Source: an uncultured Microbacterium sp.
GTDB taxonomy: Bacteria > Actinomycetota > Actinomycetes > Actinomycetales > Microbacteriaceae
Direction: 5' to 3'
Length of the DNA: 28,289 nt
Assembly (NCBI RefSeq): GCF_937927635.1
Contig: NZ_CALBRW010000010.1
Coordinates: 1-28,289 of the forward strand
The position numbers were made by a program, and so were the translations under genes. A model generated the notes under the pieces. That model was not told the origin of the DNA, searched no databases, and saw only the letters and a program-made list of their open reading frames with translations. Position 1 is the first letter of the stretch. Each line of letters begins with the position of its first letter. Positions 15,913-23,155 of this stretch are shown one piece after another.

Positions 15913-16878
15913 TCACAGCACGGCGAAGCGGTCGGTGGCGGCGCGCAGCGCGCGCACGATGCCGGGTTCGGATGCCGAGTGCCCCGCGTCATCGACGATG
16001 ACCAGCTCAGCCTCGGGCCAGGCCGTGTGCAGATCCCACGCGGTCATGATCGGCGTGCAGACGTCGTAGCGACCCTGCACGATCACCGCGGGGATGTCGC
16101 GGATCACGCCGACGTTGTCGATGAGCTGGCCCTCCTGCAGCCACCCGCCGTTGACGAAGTAGTGGTTCTCGATGCGGGCGAACGCCGTGGCGTGGGCGGA
16201 CTCCGTCATCTCGGCGACGTGCTCCGGATCCGGCTTCAGCGTGATCGTGGACGCCTCCCACTTCGTCCACGCGACAGCGGCCGGCACGTGCACCGCGGGA
16301 TCCGGATCGAACAGACTGCGGTGGTACGCCTCCATCATCCGGCCGCGCTCGACCGGCGGGATGACCTGCTCGTAATCGGCCCACAGGTCGGGGAACAGCG
16401 CCGCCGCCCCGCCCTCGTAGAACCACTCCAGCTCGTGCCGGCGCAGCGTGAAGATGCCGCGCAGGATGATCTCGGTGACGGCTTCCGGATGCGCCTGCGA
16501 GTACGCCAGGGCGAGCGTGCTGCCCCAGGAACCGCCGAAGACCTGCCAGCTCCGGATGCCGAGGTTCTTGCGCAGCAGCTCGATGTCGGCCACCAGGTGC
16601 CAGGTGGTGTTGTACCACAGGTCGGCATCCGGATCACTGGCATGGGGCGTGCTGCGCCCGCATCCGCGCTGGTCGAACAGCACGATCCGGTACACCTCGG
16701 GATCGAAGAACCGCCGGTGCCAGGGCGAGGTGCCGCCACCGGGTCCGCCGTGCAGGAAGACGACGGGCTTGCCGTCGGGATTCCCGCTCTGCTCCCAGTG
16801 GATGCGATTGCCGTCACCGACGAGCAGATCGCCCGTCTCGTACGGCTCGATAGGCGGATACAGCCCGTCCAGTTCCAT
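15913..16878 (-). CDS. pip: Proline iminopeptidase (S33 prolyl aminopeptidase)
   Basis: Cytoplasmic alpha/beta hydrolase that removes N-terminal proline from short peptides. Length 321 residues, as usual for bacterial PIP. Oxyanion motif HGGPGGGT (43-50), DQRGCGRSTPH (69-79), nucleophile elbow GGSWGSTLAL with Ser117, Asp272 in GRYDVCTP and His300 in DDAGHSASEPG complete the triad. NTTWHLVADIELLR (90-103) is typical of the family. ATG 16878 has a GGGGGAG Shine-Dalgarno sequence. It lies downstream of the zinc metallopeptidase gene on the same strand (82-bp gap). Its 3' end meets a repeat hairpin shared with the convergent aldehyde dehydrogenase gene. Confidence 0.96.
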   Translation of the reverse strand: MELDGLYPPIEPYETGDLLVGDGNRIHWEQSGNPDGKPVVFLHGGPGGGTSPWHRRFFDPEVYRIVLFDQRGCGRSTPHASDPDADLWYNTTWHLVADIELLRKNLGIRSWQVFGGSWGSTLALAYSQAHPEAVTEIILRGIFTLRRHELEWFYEGGAAALFPDLWADYEQVIPPVERGRMMEAYHRSLFDPDPAVHVPAAVAWTKWEASTITLKPDPEHVAEMTESAHATAFARIENHYFVNGGWLQEGQLIDNVGVIRDIPAVIVQGRYDVCTPIMTAWDLHTAWPEAELVIVDDAGHSASEPGIVRALRAATDRFAVL

Positions 16879-16960
16879 GCTTCACTCCCCCGAGTAGCCC
16901 GTGACCGGGCACTTCCACCGTAACCTGAATCCGGCGTGCCACGCGGGACAGCGCCTCTCG

Positions 16961-17839
16961 CTAGAGCTTGACCCCCGGGGCGAAGGTGTCGCAGACGCCG
17001 AGGCCGTTCTGGTAGCCGTTGGCGAACCAGAACTGCCGCTGCTCGCTGGTGCCGTGCGTGAAGCTCTCCGGGTTGACGAACCCGGACTGCTGCTGGATGT
17101 GATCGTCGCCGACCACGTAGGCCGCGTTGACGGCATCCTTCAGCTGCGCCTCGGTGAACGTCTGGACGAACGGCTGGCCGTTGTCGTCCTTCAGCGTCGC
17201 GGCGTCCTTCAGCCACGCACCCGCGTAGCAGTCGGCCTGCAGCTCGGTGCGCACGCTGTTGCTGGTGGGCCCGGTGCCGTTGTCGGGATGCTTCTGCATG
17301 ACGCCGGTGATGTTCTGGATGTGGTGCCCCCACTCATGCCCGACGATGTACAGCTGAGCAAGCGATCCCGCGGATGCCCCGAACTGCTGCTGCATGAGCT
17401 GAAAGAAGGTGGGGTCGAGGTAGACGCCCTGCTCCGGCGGGCAGTAGAAGGGACCGACGGCGTTGGATGCCGTACCGCACTGCGTCGCGGTCTGTCCGTC
17501 CACCATGGTCAGCGTCGGCTTGACGTAGCCGTCGACATGGGCGGCCCAGTACTCGTTGAGCATGAGCTCGGCACCGGCCATACGACAGGAGTCGTTCGTG
17601 TTGGCGTCCTCGCCCGTCTTGCACTCGGCGAGCGTGTTCACGTCGCTGGACGAGGACTGCTGCTGGTCGGCGCCGGGCGCGCCACCCACCAGGCCGGTGA
17701 GGTCAGGCCCGCCGAACATGGCGACCAGCAGTGCCACGATGCCCAGCACGCCCACGCCGCCCCCGGCGACAGCGACGGTACGGCCGCCGCGACGGCGGGT
17801 GGTGTTGCCCGAGATGTCGGCATCCGGATTGAACGTCAT
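16961..17839 (-). CDS. Neutral zinc metallopeptidase (YpfJ/KPN_02809 family), membrane-anchored
   Basis: A 292-residue protein with a short basic cytoplasmic N-terminus, one transmembrane helix (about 25-43), a Gly/Gln/Ser linker and an extracytoplasmic peptidase domain. HEWGHH at 168-173 is the HExxH zinc site; Glu199 or Asp203 in RTELQADCYAG would supply the third ligand. Cysteines at 73, 85, 121 and 133 may form disulfides. Family members are annotated as putative neutral zinc peptidases; natural substrates are unknown. ATG 17839 is preferred over the TTG two codons upstream because TACCTT lies exactly six nt before it, a leaderless promoter pattern. Divergent from malate dehydrogenase across a repeat-filled spacer. 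Confidence 0.92.
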   Translation of the reverse strand: MTFNPDADISGNTTRRRGGRTVAVAGGGVGVLGIVALLVAMFGGPDLTGLVGGAPGADQQQSSSSDVNTLAECKTGEDANTNDSCRMAGAELMLNEYWAAHVDGYVKPTLTMVDGQTATQCGTASNAVGPFYCPPEQGVYLDPTFFQLMQQQFGASAGSLAQLYIVGHEWGHHIQNITGVMQKHPDNGTGPTSNSVRTELQADCYAGAWLKDAATLKDDNGQPFVQTFTEAQLKDAVNAAYVVGDDHIQQQSGFVNPESFTHGTSEQRQFWFANGYQNGLGVCDTFAPGVKL

Positions 17840-17845
17840 GCACAA

Positions 17846-17851
17846 AAGGTA
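17846..17851 (-). promoter_or_regulatory. -10 box for a leaderless metallopeptidase transcript
   Basis: On the minus strand TACCTT, six nt, then ATG at 17839. No Shine-Dalgarno sequence. Confidence 0.5.
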
Positions 17852-17864
17852 CCCCGCCCAGCGC

Positions 17865-17985
17865 CTCGAAACCCCTCAGCACCGTCGAGACCCCTCATGA
17901 ACTGCGCGGCTCACGAGGGGTCTCGACGATCACGAGGGGTCTCGACAAATCATGAGGGGTCTCGACGATCATGAGGGGTCTCGAC
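17865..17985. repeat. Six-copy intergenic repeat between metallopeptidase and mdh
   Basis: A degenerate copy at about 17865-17879 and GTCGAGACCCCTCATGA at 17884-17900 are followed by four copies in the opposite orientation (17911-17927, 17930-17946, 17950-17966, 17969-17985), each TCAYGAGGGGTCTCGAC, spaced 19-20 bp. The second and third copies can form a 17-bp stem with one A/C mismatch and a 10-nt loop. The array ends 8 bp before the mdh -10 box. Same family as at 7436 and 15763. Confidence 0.9.
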
Positions 17986-17993
17986 GAGAGACG

Positions 17994-17999
17994 TAGGCT
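17994..17999 (+). promoter_or_regulatory. -10 box for a leaderless mdh transcript
   Basis: TAGGCT, six nt before ATG 18006, with no Shine-Dalgarno sequence. The -35 position falls inside the last copy of the repeat array. Confidence 0.5.
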
Positions 18000-18005
18000 C
18001 AGGAC

Positions 18006-18995
18006 ATGGCGACGACGATCACGATCACGGGGGCCGGCGGACAGATCGGCTACGCACTGCTGTTCCGCATCGCGGCAGGCGACATGCTCGGGCCGGATGA
18101 GCCCGTGCGTCTGCGGCTGCTGGAGATCCCGCAGGGTCTGAAGTCCGCCGAGGGCGCGGCGCTGGAGCTGCAGGACGGCGCCTTCGGGCTGCTGCAGCAC
18201 GTGGAGGTGACCGACGATGCGGCAGTGGCATTCGACGGTGCGAACATCGCCCTGCTGGTGGGCGCGCGCCCGCGCGGTCCGGGCATGGAGCGCGGTGACC
18301 TGCTGGCCGCCAACGGCGGGATCTTCGGTCCCCAGGGCGCCGCGATAGCCGCGCATGCGGCATCCGACATCCGCGTGACCGTGGTGGGCAACCCCGCCAA
18401 CACGAACGCTCTCATCGCGGCATCCGCGGCCGACGGCGTGCCCGCCGAGCGCTTCACGGCGCTCACCCGATTGGACGAGAACCGGGCGCGGGCGCAGCTC
18501 GCCCAGACGCTGGACGCCCCGGTCGCGGGCATCCGCCGGGTGCCGATCTGGGGCAATCACTCCGCCACGCAGTTCCCCGACGTCTCGCACGCGACGATCG
18601 ACGGCGCGCCCGCAGCACAACGTCTCGCCGAGCGAGTAGGCGACGTGCGGGCGTGGCAGGAGCAGACCTTCATTCCGCGGGTGGCGAAGCGCGGTGCGGA
18701 GATCATCGATGTGCGCGGGTCGTCGTCGGTGGCATCGGCGGCGAGCGCCGCGATCGATCACGTGCGCGACTGGGTGCACGGAACCGACGACTGGACCAGC
18801 GCCGGCGTCGTCTCGCACGGCGAGTACGGCGTGCCCGAGGGGCTCATCTCGTCGTTTCCCGTGCAGTCGATCGATGGCGGGTGGCGGATCGTCGAAGGTC
18901 TGGAGCTGCATGCCTGGGCGCAGAGCCGGCTGGACGCGACCGTGGCAGAGCTGGTCGATGAGCGCGAGGCGGTCCGCGGGCTCGGGATGCTGTGA
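18006..18995 (+). CDS. mdh: Malate dehydrogenase (NAD+)
   Basis: TCA-cycle enzyme interconverting malate and oxaloacetate in the cytoplasm. Length 329 residues, as for the long actinobacterial MDH type. NAD-binding loop TGAGGQIGY (8-16), substrate arginines in GARPRGPGMERGDLL (Arg90, Arg96), VVGNPANTNA (126-135), LTRLDENRA (153-161) with the catalytic Asp, and proton-acceptor His185 in WGNHSATQ. All residues needed for activity are present. Start ATG 18006 is fixed by the conserved N-terminus and the leaderless-type -10. Monocistronic as far as seen. Confidence 0.97.
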   Translation: MATTITITGAGGQIGYALLFRIAAGDMLGPDEPVRLRLLEIPQGLKSAEGAALELQDGAFGLLQHVEVTDDAAVAFDGANIALLVGARPRGPGMERGDLLAANGGIFGPQGAAIAAHAASDIRVTVVGNPANTNALIAASAADGVPAERFTALTRLDENRARAQLAQTLDAPVAGIRRVPIWGNHSATQFPDVSHATIDGAPAAQRLAERVGDVRAWQEQTFIPRVAKRGAEIIDVRGSSSVASAASAAIDHVRDWVHGTDDWTSAGVVSHGEYGVPEGLISSFPVQSIDGGWRIVEGLELHAWAQSRLDATVAELVDEREAVRGLGML

Positions 18996-19064
18996 GCCCT
19001 CATCAGGTCGAAGAGGCCCGGTTCTCAACCGACTCGGGCAGAATGGATGCCGGAGGTGCCGCTC

Positions 19065-19517
19065 ATGGCTGATGCGACGAACGATTCCGGACTCGACGCG
19101 GCGCTGACGAGCCCGCTGCACCTGCCGCACGCCGCCGCGACGTGCTCCCAGTGCCTGTCCAACGCCGACCACGACTGGTGGTCGGCCCGTCCCGAGGGCA
19201 CTCGCCTGGTCGGGCTGGTCGTGGCGCGCGAGGGGATGCCGTCGGTCGTGCAGCAGCGCGAGGATCTGACCCGCTTCGGCGTGCCCATCGAGGGCTTCCG
19301 GCATCCGGCACCCGAGATCCTGGAGAGCTGGAGCGACCGGCTGGCCCGCCTGCTGGACACTCTGAAGAGCGGTGACGTGCTGGTCGTGGCCAACGTGCAC
19401 GCCCTGGGCCGTGACCGCGACGAGGAGACCCGTACGGCGGCGGAGCTGCGCCGTCGCGGCATCATGGTCAAGGTGCTCAGCCACAATGCCCGGCACCTGG
19501 CCGACGCGGAGAGCTAG
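19065..19517 (+). CDS. Resolvase-fold (serine recombinase N-terminal-like) protein lacking the catalytic serine
   Basis: A 150-residue protein. Residues 47-140 resemble the N-terminal domain of serine recombinases: LVGLVVAREGMPSVVQQREDL fits the place of GYARVST..Q..QR..L, and VLVVANVHALGRDRDEETRTAAEL (105-128) matches the LV....RLGR segment, followed by RRRGIMVKVLS. The catalytic Ser of ARVS is replaced (ARE-G), and there is no C-terminal DNA-binding domain, so recombination is unlikely. The N-terminal 45 residues include CSQC (27-30) and DHDWW and are not recognised. ATG 19065 has an excellent CGGAGG Shine-Dalgarno sequence. It converges with the FHA/HTH gene, 15 bp from its stop. Real gene; function unknown. 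Confidence 0.75.
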   Translation: MADATNDSGLDAALTSPLHLPHAAATCSQCLSNADHDWWSARPEGTRLVGLVVAREGMPSVVQQREDLTRFGVPIEGFRHPAPEILESWSDRLARLLDTLKSGDVLVVANVHALGRDRDEETRTAAELRRRGIMVKVLSHNARHLADAES

Positions 19518-19532
19518 AGCCGGCCGGAGCCG

Positions 19533-20300
19533 TCAGTCATCGTCGTCGTGCAGCCGCAGAGCCTCATCGTCGAGCAGCGGCAGGTCGGCGCGCGTGACCA
19601 CCTGAGAGGTGACCGCGTACTCCACCAGGCGCGCGCGGCGGTTGCTCGCGGCCTTGCCCGGAGCACCGCGCAGGCCCTGCACCCCCATGCGGTCCAGCTT
19701 GTCGCACACGTTGTCGAGCTTGCGGTTGAACTTGCTCTGCGTCCAGCCGAGCCGCTTGGCCGCATCGCTCGATGAGGGCAGCTCGTTGATGCTGACGCCC
19801 TCGCGGCGCAGCATCGGCTCGGCCAGCGCGACGATCAACTGCTTCTGCAGGGGCGTGAAGCTCGCAGGCATGACCGTCGTCTCGCCGCTCATCGACGCAC
19901 GCACATGCCGTGACACGTCGTACGACGCCTGTTCCAGATGGAGGTTCAGCTCGTACGTGCTGGGGCCCGCGGTGAACACGATCACACTGCGCTCGAAGAC
20001 CAGCGGCATCCGCGCCCCCGGCGAGAGCCAGGACTGCACCGCCCCGCCGCCGCTGGACACCGTCGCGGCCAGGCGCACGCCGACGTTCGCCAGCCACCAC
20101 AGCCCGTCGCGGAACTGCAGCTCGAGGAAGTGCCGGTGCAGGTAAGGGTTCTCGTCGATCTCCAGATCGCCCTCACGGCCGATGATGAACGGCCTCGTGA
20201 GCGGCAGGTCGTGCCACTCGCCGGCGAACTCCAGCCGCAGCGGCGGCCCCGTCCGCTCCCCGCCCGTGAATTCGGCAGTGTCCGCGCTCGCATCAGTCAC
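19533..20300 (-). CDS. FHA-like domain protein with C-terminal helix-turn-helix
   Basis: A 255-residue protein. Residues 20-120 look like a forkhead-associated domain: FIIGREGDLEID (38-49), then YLHRHFLELQF where FHA domains have SxxH, then LWWLANVG. Gly41-Arg42 are kept but the conserved Ser is absent, so phosphothreonine binding may be altered. Residues 147-235 are helical, with an HTH-like segment SSDAAKRLGWTQSKFNRKLDNVCDKL and basic residues after it, ending in an acidic tail. It may read a phosphorylated partner and control transcription. The start is GTG 20300 with GGGGGG 6 nt upstream. Last gene on the minus strand after the hydrolase/lipoprotein genes; FHA proteins often accompany type VII loci, which is suggestive only. 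Confidence 0.8.
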   Translation of the reverse strand: MTDASADTAEFTGGERTGPPLRLEFAGEWHDLPLTRPFIIGREGDLEIDENPYLHRHFLELQFRDGLWWLANVGVRLAATVSSGGGAVQSWLSPGARMPLVFERSVIVFTAGPSTYELNLHLEQASYDVSRHVRASMSGETTVMPASFTPLQKQLIVALAEPMLRREGVSINELPSSSDAAKRLGWTQSKFNRKLDNVCDKLDRMGVQGLRGAPGKAASNRRARLVEYAVTSQVVTRADLPLLDDEALRLHDDDD

Positions 20301-20318
20301 TTCATGCCCCCCTTGGGC

Positions 20319-20324
20319 AATATC
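20319..20324 (-). promoter_or_regulatory. Possible -10 box of the FHA/HTH gene
   Basis: GATATT on the minus strand, upstream of a GGGGGG ribosome-binding site and the GTG start. It is one of few AT-rich hexamers in the 72-bp gap. Weak -35. Confidence 0.3.
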
Positions 20325-20372
20325 CTGCCACGACGGGGGACGAATCGCGGTTCGTACGGGCGCGTGAGACGC

Positions 20373-21083
20373 TCAGGGAGCGCCGTAAGGCGCGACCGGC
20401 AGATCGGTCGAGGCGGGTTGCGGTTCCACCGGAGTGCCGTCGTCGTCGCGGTACACGGGGCTGCCGTCCTCGGGGAAGTAGAACCGCGGGCTCCAGTCAG
20501 GCCCCTCGAAGGCCGGGAAGCGCTGCCATGACGTGTCGTAGATCAACCCGCCGAACACCATGTCGGACAGGTCGCCGGCATCCCCGCGGAAGCAGTCCGT
20601 CGCGGCCGATGCCTCGATCGTGCCCCGAGCAGGTCGGATCGTCACGACACCGCGCCCCACCGGGCCGCCGGTGGCCACCACCGTGACCTCCGCAGCGTCT
20701 CCGCTGCCGCGCGAGGCGGTCTCGACCTTCATCCCTGCGGACTCGAACGCCTCGCCGGCCGTCCGTGCCGCGGCGTCGACGTCGAGCTGCGCGGGCTGCA
20801 GCATCCGCACCCACGAGAACGCATAGCCCGCGACCTCGCCGTCGATCCGGCACGGGACCGGAGACGCTCCGTACGTGTCGACGCTCCAGTCCCCCTCGTG
20901 GATCGCCATGATCACGGAGTGCATGACGGTCGAGTAGTCGATGAAGTGCTTCTCCCCCGCACGGTAGAGGGCATCGCCCGTGGGGGTCGATCCGGTCGAA
21001 TCCAGTGCACCGCATCCGGTCATCGTCATCACCAATCCGACGGCCAGAGCCGCCGTCAGCCGTCGTCGTGTCGCGTTGCGCAT
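20373..21083 (-). CDS. Lipoprotein linked to the DUF1023 hydrolase
   Basis: A 236-residue lipoprotein from ATG 21083: n-region MRNATRRR, hydrophobic core, MTGC lipobox with Cys24. The rest has no family I recognise. It contains YRAGEKHFIDYSTVMHSVIMAIHEG (helical), a paired-Cys region (PVPCRIDG and TDCFRG), and a proline/acid-rich C-terminus. ATG 21092 is an alternative, but AGGA is well spaced only from 21083. The upstream hydrolase stop is 16 bp away, so the two are probably one operon. If the hydrolase is exported, an outer-surface lipoprotein is well placed to be its chaperone, partner or immunity factor. That is inference only. Confidence 0.82.
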   Translation of the reverse strand: MRNATRRRLTAALAVGLVMTMTGCGALDSTGSTPTGDALYRAGEKHFIDYSTVMHSVIMAIHEGDWSVDTYGASPVPCRIDGEVAGYAFSWVRMLQPAQLDVDAAARTAGEAFESAGMKVETASRGSGDAAEVTVVATGGPVGRGVVTIRPARGTIEASAATDCFRGDAGDLSDMVFGGLIYDTSWQRFPAFEGPDWSPRFYFPEDGSPVYRDDDGTPVEPQPASTDLPVAPYGAP

Positions 21084-21099
21084 CGCGTCCATCCTGCGC

Positions 21100-22764
21100 T
21101 CAGAAGTCGAAGAACTCGAACTCATCGCTGATCCACCAGTGCGAAGCATCCCAGAACCCCTTCGTGCTGCCTTCACCCTGGCGCTGGGTGCCGGGCTCGC
21201 CGGTGCGGATGATCTCGGTCACGTTGTAGAACGACTCGGAGCCGGGCTGCAGGTAGGCGCCGGGGCCGAACGCGTCGTGTCCGGATGCCGCCGGCAGCGA
21301 GTCGCCGTCCCGATCGACACCGCCGTCGCTGTCGAACACCGTGACACCGTCGAGGTGCTCGGGCACCACGGAATGCACGAACGACGTGCCCCGGCCGATG
21401 CGGGCGACCGCGTCGTCCTCGGACAGCGTGGCGTAGACGCGCGGCGGCTGCCCGTTCGTGAGGTTCTCGGCGATGCCGTCGGCGTTCGGGAAGCCCGCCG
21501 AGCCGACCGCGATGAACGTGTTCACGCCGAAGCCGTCCGCACGGGAACCGATCGCGAGGGCTGCCGTCGTGCTGCCGTAGGAGTGCGCGACGACGTTGAC
21601 GTCGGCATCCGGCGCCAGCACGCGCAAGCCGTCGAGGTACGATGCCAGCGCCGCCGCGCCGTCCTTCGCCCTGCCCATGGCCGGCTCCTCCGTCAGTCCG
21701 GGTGTGTCGTAGCCGAACCAGACCACCGTGGCGGAGCCCGGGCCGACATCGCGGTTCAGCGCCCGCGCGGCCTCGCCCCACCCCTGCAGGTCGTGGACGT
21801 CGCCGTTCATCCCGGGGACCAGCGTGCTGATGTCGGATGCCGTGGCCAGATCGCCGTGTGCGATGGCCGCCGTCACCTGCTCGGATCCGTCCGGGTCGAA
21901 ACTGATGAGGGCGGGTCGCGGCGTGCCCTCCACCAGCAGGGCACGGAGGATCGCTTCGAGGTCGTCCCGCCGCTCGCCCGGCGGCTCGGTCTTCAGCAGA
22001 TCGTCGAGCCGGGCCCGGTTGGCCTCCGCGCGCGCGTCGTAAGGGATGCCGTCGAGGTTGCCGATGATGTCCGGATGCGCGGCGATGAGATCCGCGTGCG
22101 CCTCGGGATGCTCCTGCCACAGCCGCAGCACCTCCGCCGGGCTGTCCGCGCCGAGCAGGTCGACGAGAAGGCGCCGCTCCTGCGGAGAGAGCGAGGCGGA
22201 TCCCGCTCCGGCGAGCGCTGCGAGGGCGTCGTCGTAGGCCGTGTCCCAGCCAGCGCGATACGTCTCGTACTCGGCCCACAGCTCCGACAGCTCGCGCCAG
22301 GCCAGATCCCTGTCTGCGGCCGCTTCATCGGCAGCGCTCGACAGCGCGTCGACGAGAAGCTGCGGTGCCGCCGCGGTGATGGCCGCAGCGGTGCGAGCGG
22401 CGCCGACGGCGTCGTCGTAGAGCTGCGACCACCGGGCATGAGCCGTCTCGATCTCCTCGACCATGTCGTTGGCACGCCGCGCGTGCCGGTCGAACGCATC
22501 GGAGTAGTCCTGCAGCACCCGGGCGAGGAGGCCGGCCTCTTCGCTGTCGGAGACGACCGCGGTGATCAGCTCACCGGCATCCTTCCGCACGGCCGTCACC
22601 GCCTGGCCGACGCCCGGAAGCTCCTGCGCCGATTCCGCTGCGTCGCTCAGATCCTCCAGCTGATCCCGCATCCGGATGAGCCGCCCCGACCACCAGGACA
22701 TCGTGCCGGTGCTGCCCTCGAGCCGCTCCAGCAGAAATCCGCGGTGGGGCGAGACCAGCGTCAC
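21100..22764 (-). CDS. DUF1023 alpha/beta hydrolase with N-terminal helical (WXG-like) region
   Basis: A 554-residue protein. Residues 1-190 are almost all helical and rich in Ala/Glu, with ARWSQLYDDA and AGWDTAYDDA motifs, resembling type VII substrate leaders. NLDGIPYDARAEANR (236-250) is the usual DUF1023 linker, and 285-515 is the hydrolase: VPGMNGDV (316-323), WFGYDTPG (349-356), nucleophile Ser395 in VVAHSYGSTTAA, probable acid Asp450/451 and His496 in SGHDAFG. The start is GTG 22764, overlapping the stop of the WXG-like gene (GTGA), so translation is coupled; GGGAG is 5-6 nt upstream. DUF1023 enzymes are probable esterases or lipases of unknown target. The C-terminal 40 residues are Trp/Phe-rich. 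Likely exported with its small partner, or acting as a toxin or wall/lipid hydrolase. Confidence 0.88.
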   Translation of the reverse strand: MTLVSPHRGFLLERLEGSTGTMSWWSGRLIRMRDQLEDLSDAAESAQELPGVGQAVTAVRKDAGELITAVVSDSEEAGLLARVLQDYSDAFDRHARRANDMVEEIETAHARWSQLYDDAVGAARTAAAITAAAPQLLVDALSSAADEAAADRDLAWRELSELWAEYETYRAGWDTAYDDALAALAGAGSASLSPQERRLLVDLLGADSPAEVLRLWQEHPEAHADLIAAHPDIIGNLDGIPYDARAEANRARLDDLLKTEPPGERRDDLEAILRALLVEGTPRPALISFDPDGSEQVTAAIAHGDLATASDISTLVPGMNGDVHDLQGWGEAARALNRDVGPGSATVVWFGYDTPGLTEEPAMGRAKDGAAALASYLDGLRVLAPDADVNVVAHSYGSTTAALAIGSRADGFGVNTFIAVGSAGFPNADGIAENLTNGQPPRVYATLSEDDAVARIGRGTSFVHSVVPEHLDGVTVFDSDGGVDRDGDSLPAASGHDAFGPGAYLQPGSESFYNVTEIIRTGEPGTQRQGEGSTKGFWDASHWWISDEFEFFDF

Positions 22765-23054
22765 GACGACTCCCGGCCGGTCAGCTCGACCTCGAGTTCG
22801 GTGTAGCGATCGGCGATCCGCTGAGCGGACGCCGCCACCTGAGACCCCGACTCGATGTGCGCCCACGCGGCGCGGTTCAGGGCGACGAGGTGGCGATGCA
22901 CCTCGAGCCGCAGTGCCGGTCGCGACGCCGGATTGCCGATCCCGGTGTCCTCGCCGCGCAGGTCGGCCGCCGCGGTCACCACGTCGTCGGTCGCGGAGCG
23001 CACGGTGCTGGATGCCGTCGTCAGCTCCGCCTTGAAGATGTCGACGTCGCTCAT
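22761..23054 (-). CDS. WXG100/EspC-like small helical protein
   Basis: A 97-residue protein of two helices: about 3-32 (VDIFKAELTTASSTVRSATDDVVTAAADL) and about 45-92 (ALRLEVHRHLVALNRAAWAHIESGSQVAASAQRIADRYTELE), with a Gly/Pro turn between. Size and layout fit type VII (ESX) substrates of the WXG100/EspC group, although the turn has GIGNPAS instead of WXG. ATG 23054 has a perfect GAGGGGG ribosome-binding site. First gene of the unit: it overlaps the DUF1023 hydrolase by 4 nt, and the lipoprotein follows. It probably pairs with the hydrolase's helical N-terminus for secretion. A promoter and inverted repeat lie upstream. Confidence 0.75.
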   Translation of the reverse strand: MSDVDIFKAELTTASSTVRSATDDVVTAAADLRGEDTGIGNPASRPALRLEVHRHLVALNRAAWAHIESGSQVAASAQRIADRYTELEVELTGRESS

Positions 23055-23102
23055 CGCCTGCCCCCTCACCGGACTGTGACCCGCACGGCGGGCTCACGCT
23101 CC

Positions 23103-23108
23103 AGACTA
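23103..23108 (-). promoter_or_regulatory. -10 box of the WXG-like/hydrolase/lipoprotein operon
   Basis: TAGTCT on the minus strand, about 49 nt before ATG 23054. The -35 position falls on the inner edge of the inverted repeat at 23126-23153, as expected for a repressor site. Confidence 0.45.
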
Positions 23109-23125
23109 GGGATGCCGGAACCGGA

Positions 23126-23153
23126 CGTCGATGGGCAGAGGTGCCCATCGACG
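23126..23153. promoter_or_regulatory. 12-bp perfect inverted repeat, operator or terminator
   Basis: CGTCGATGGGCA and TGCCCATCGACG around a 4-nt GAGG loop. It begins 3 nt after the stop of the gene ending at 23156 and lies about 72 nt before the WXG-like start. The 22 bp at 23129-23150 match 24729-24750 at 19 positions. No T tract follows on the minus strand, so an operator is at least as likely as a terminator. Confidence 0.7.
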
Positions 23154-23155
23154 GC

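Noticed and set aside
17911..17985. Regular repeats resembling a small CRISPR array
   Set aside because: The period is only 19-20 bp with 2-3 nt between units, so there is no room for spacers, and there are no cas genes. It is an intergenic repeat.
19065..19517. Active integrase or transposon resolvase marking a mobile element
   Set aside because: The catalytic Ser and DNA-binding domain are absent, and no terminal repeats or transposase genes flank it.
20980..22806. A long plus-strand open frame opposite the DUF1023 hydrolase
   Set aside because: The antisense product is Arg/Gly-rich and domain-free; the minus strand has the catalytic motifs and overlapping start/stop signals.
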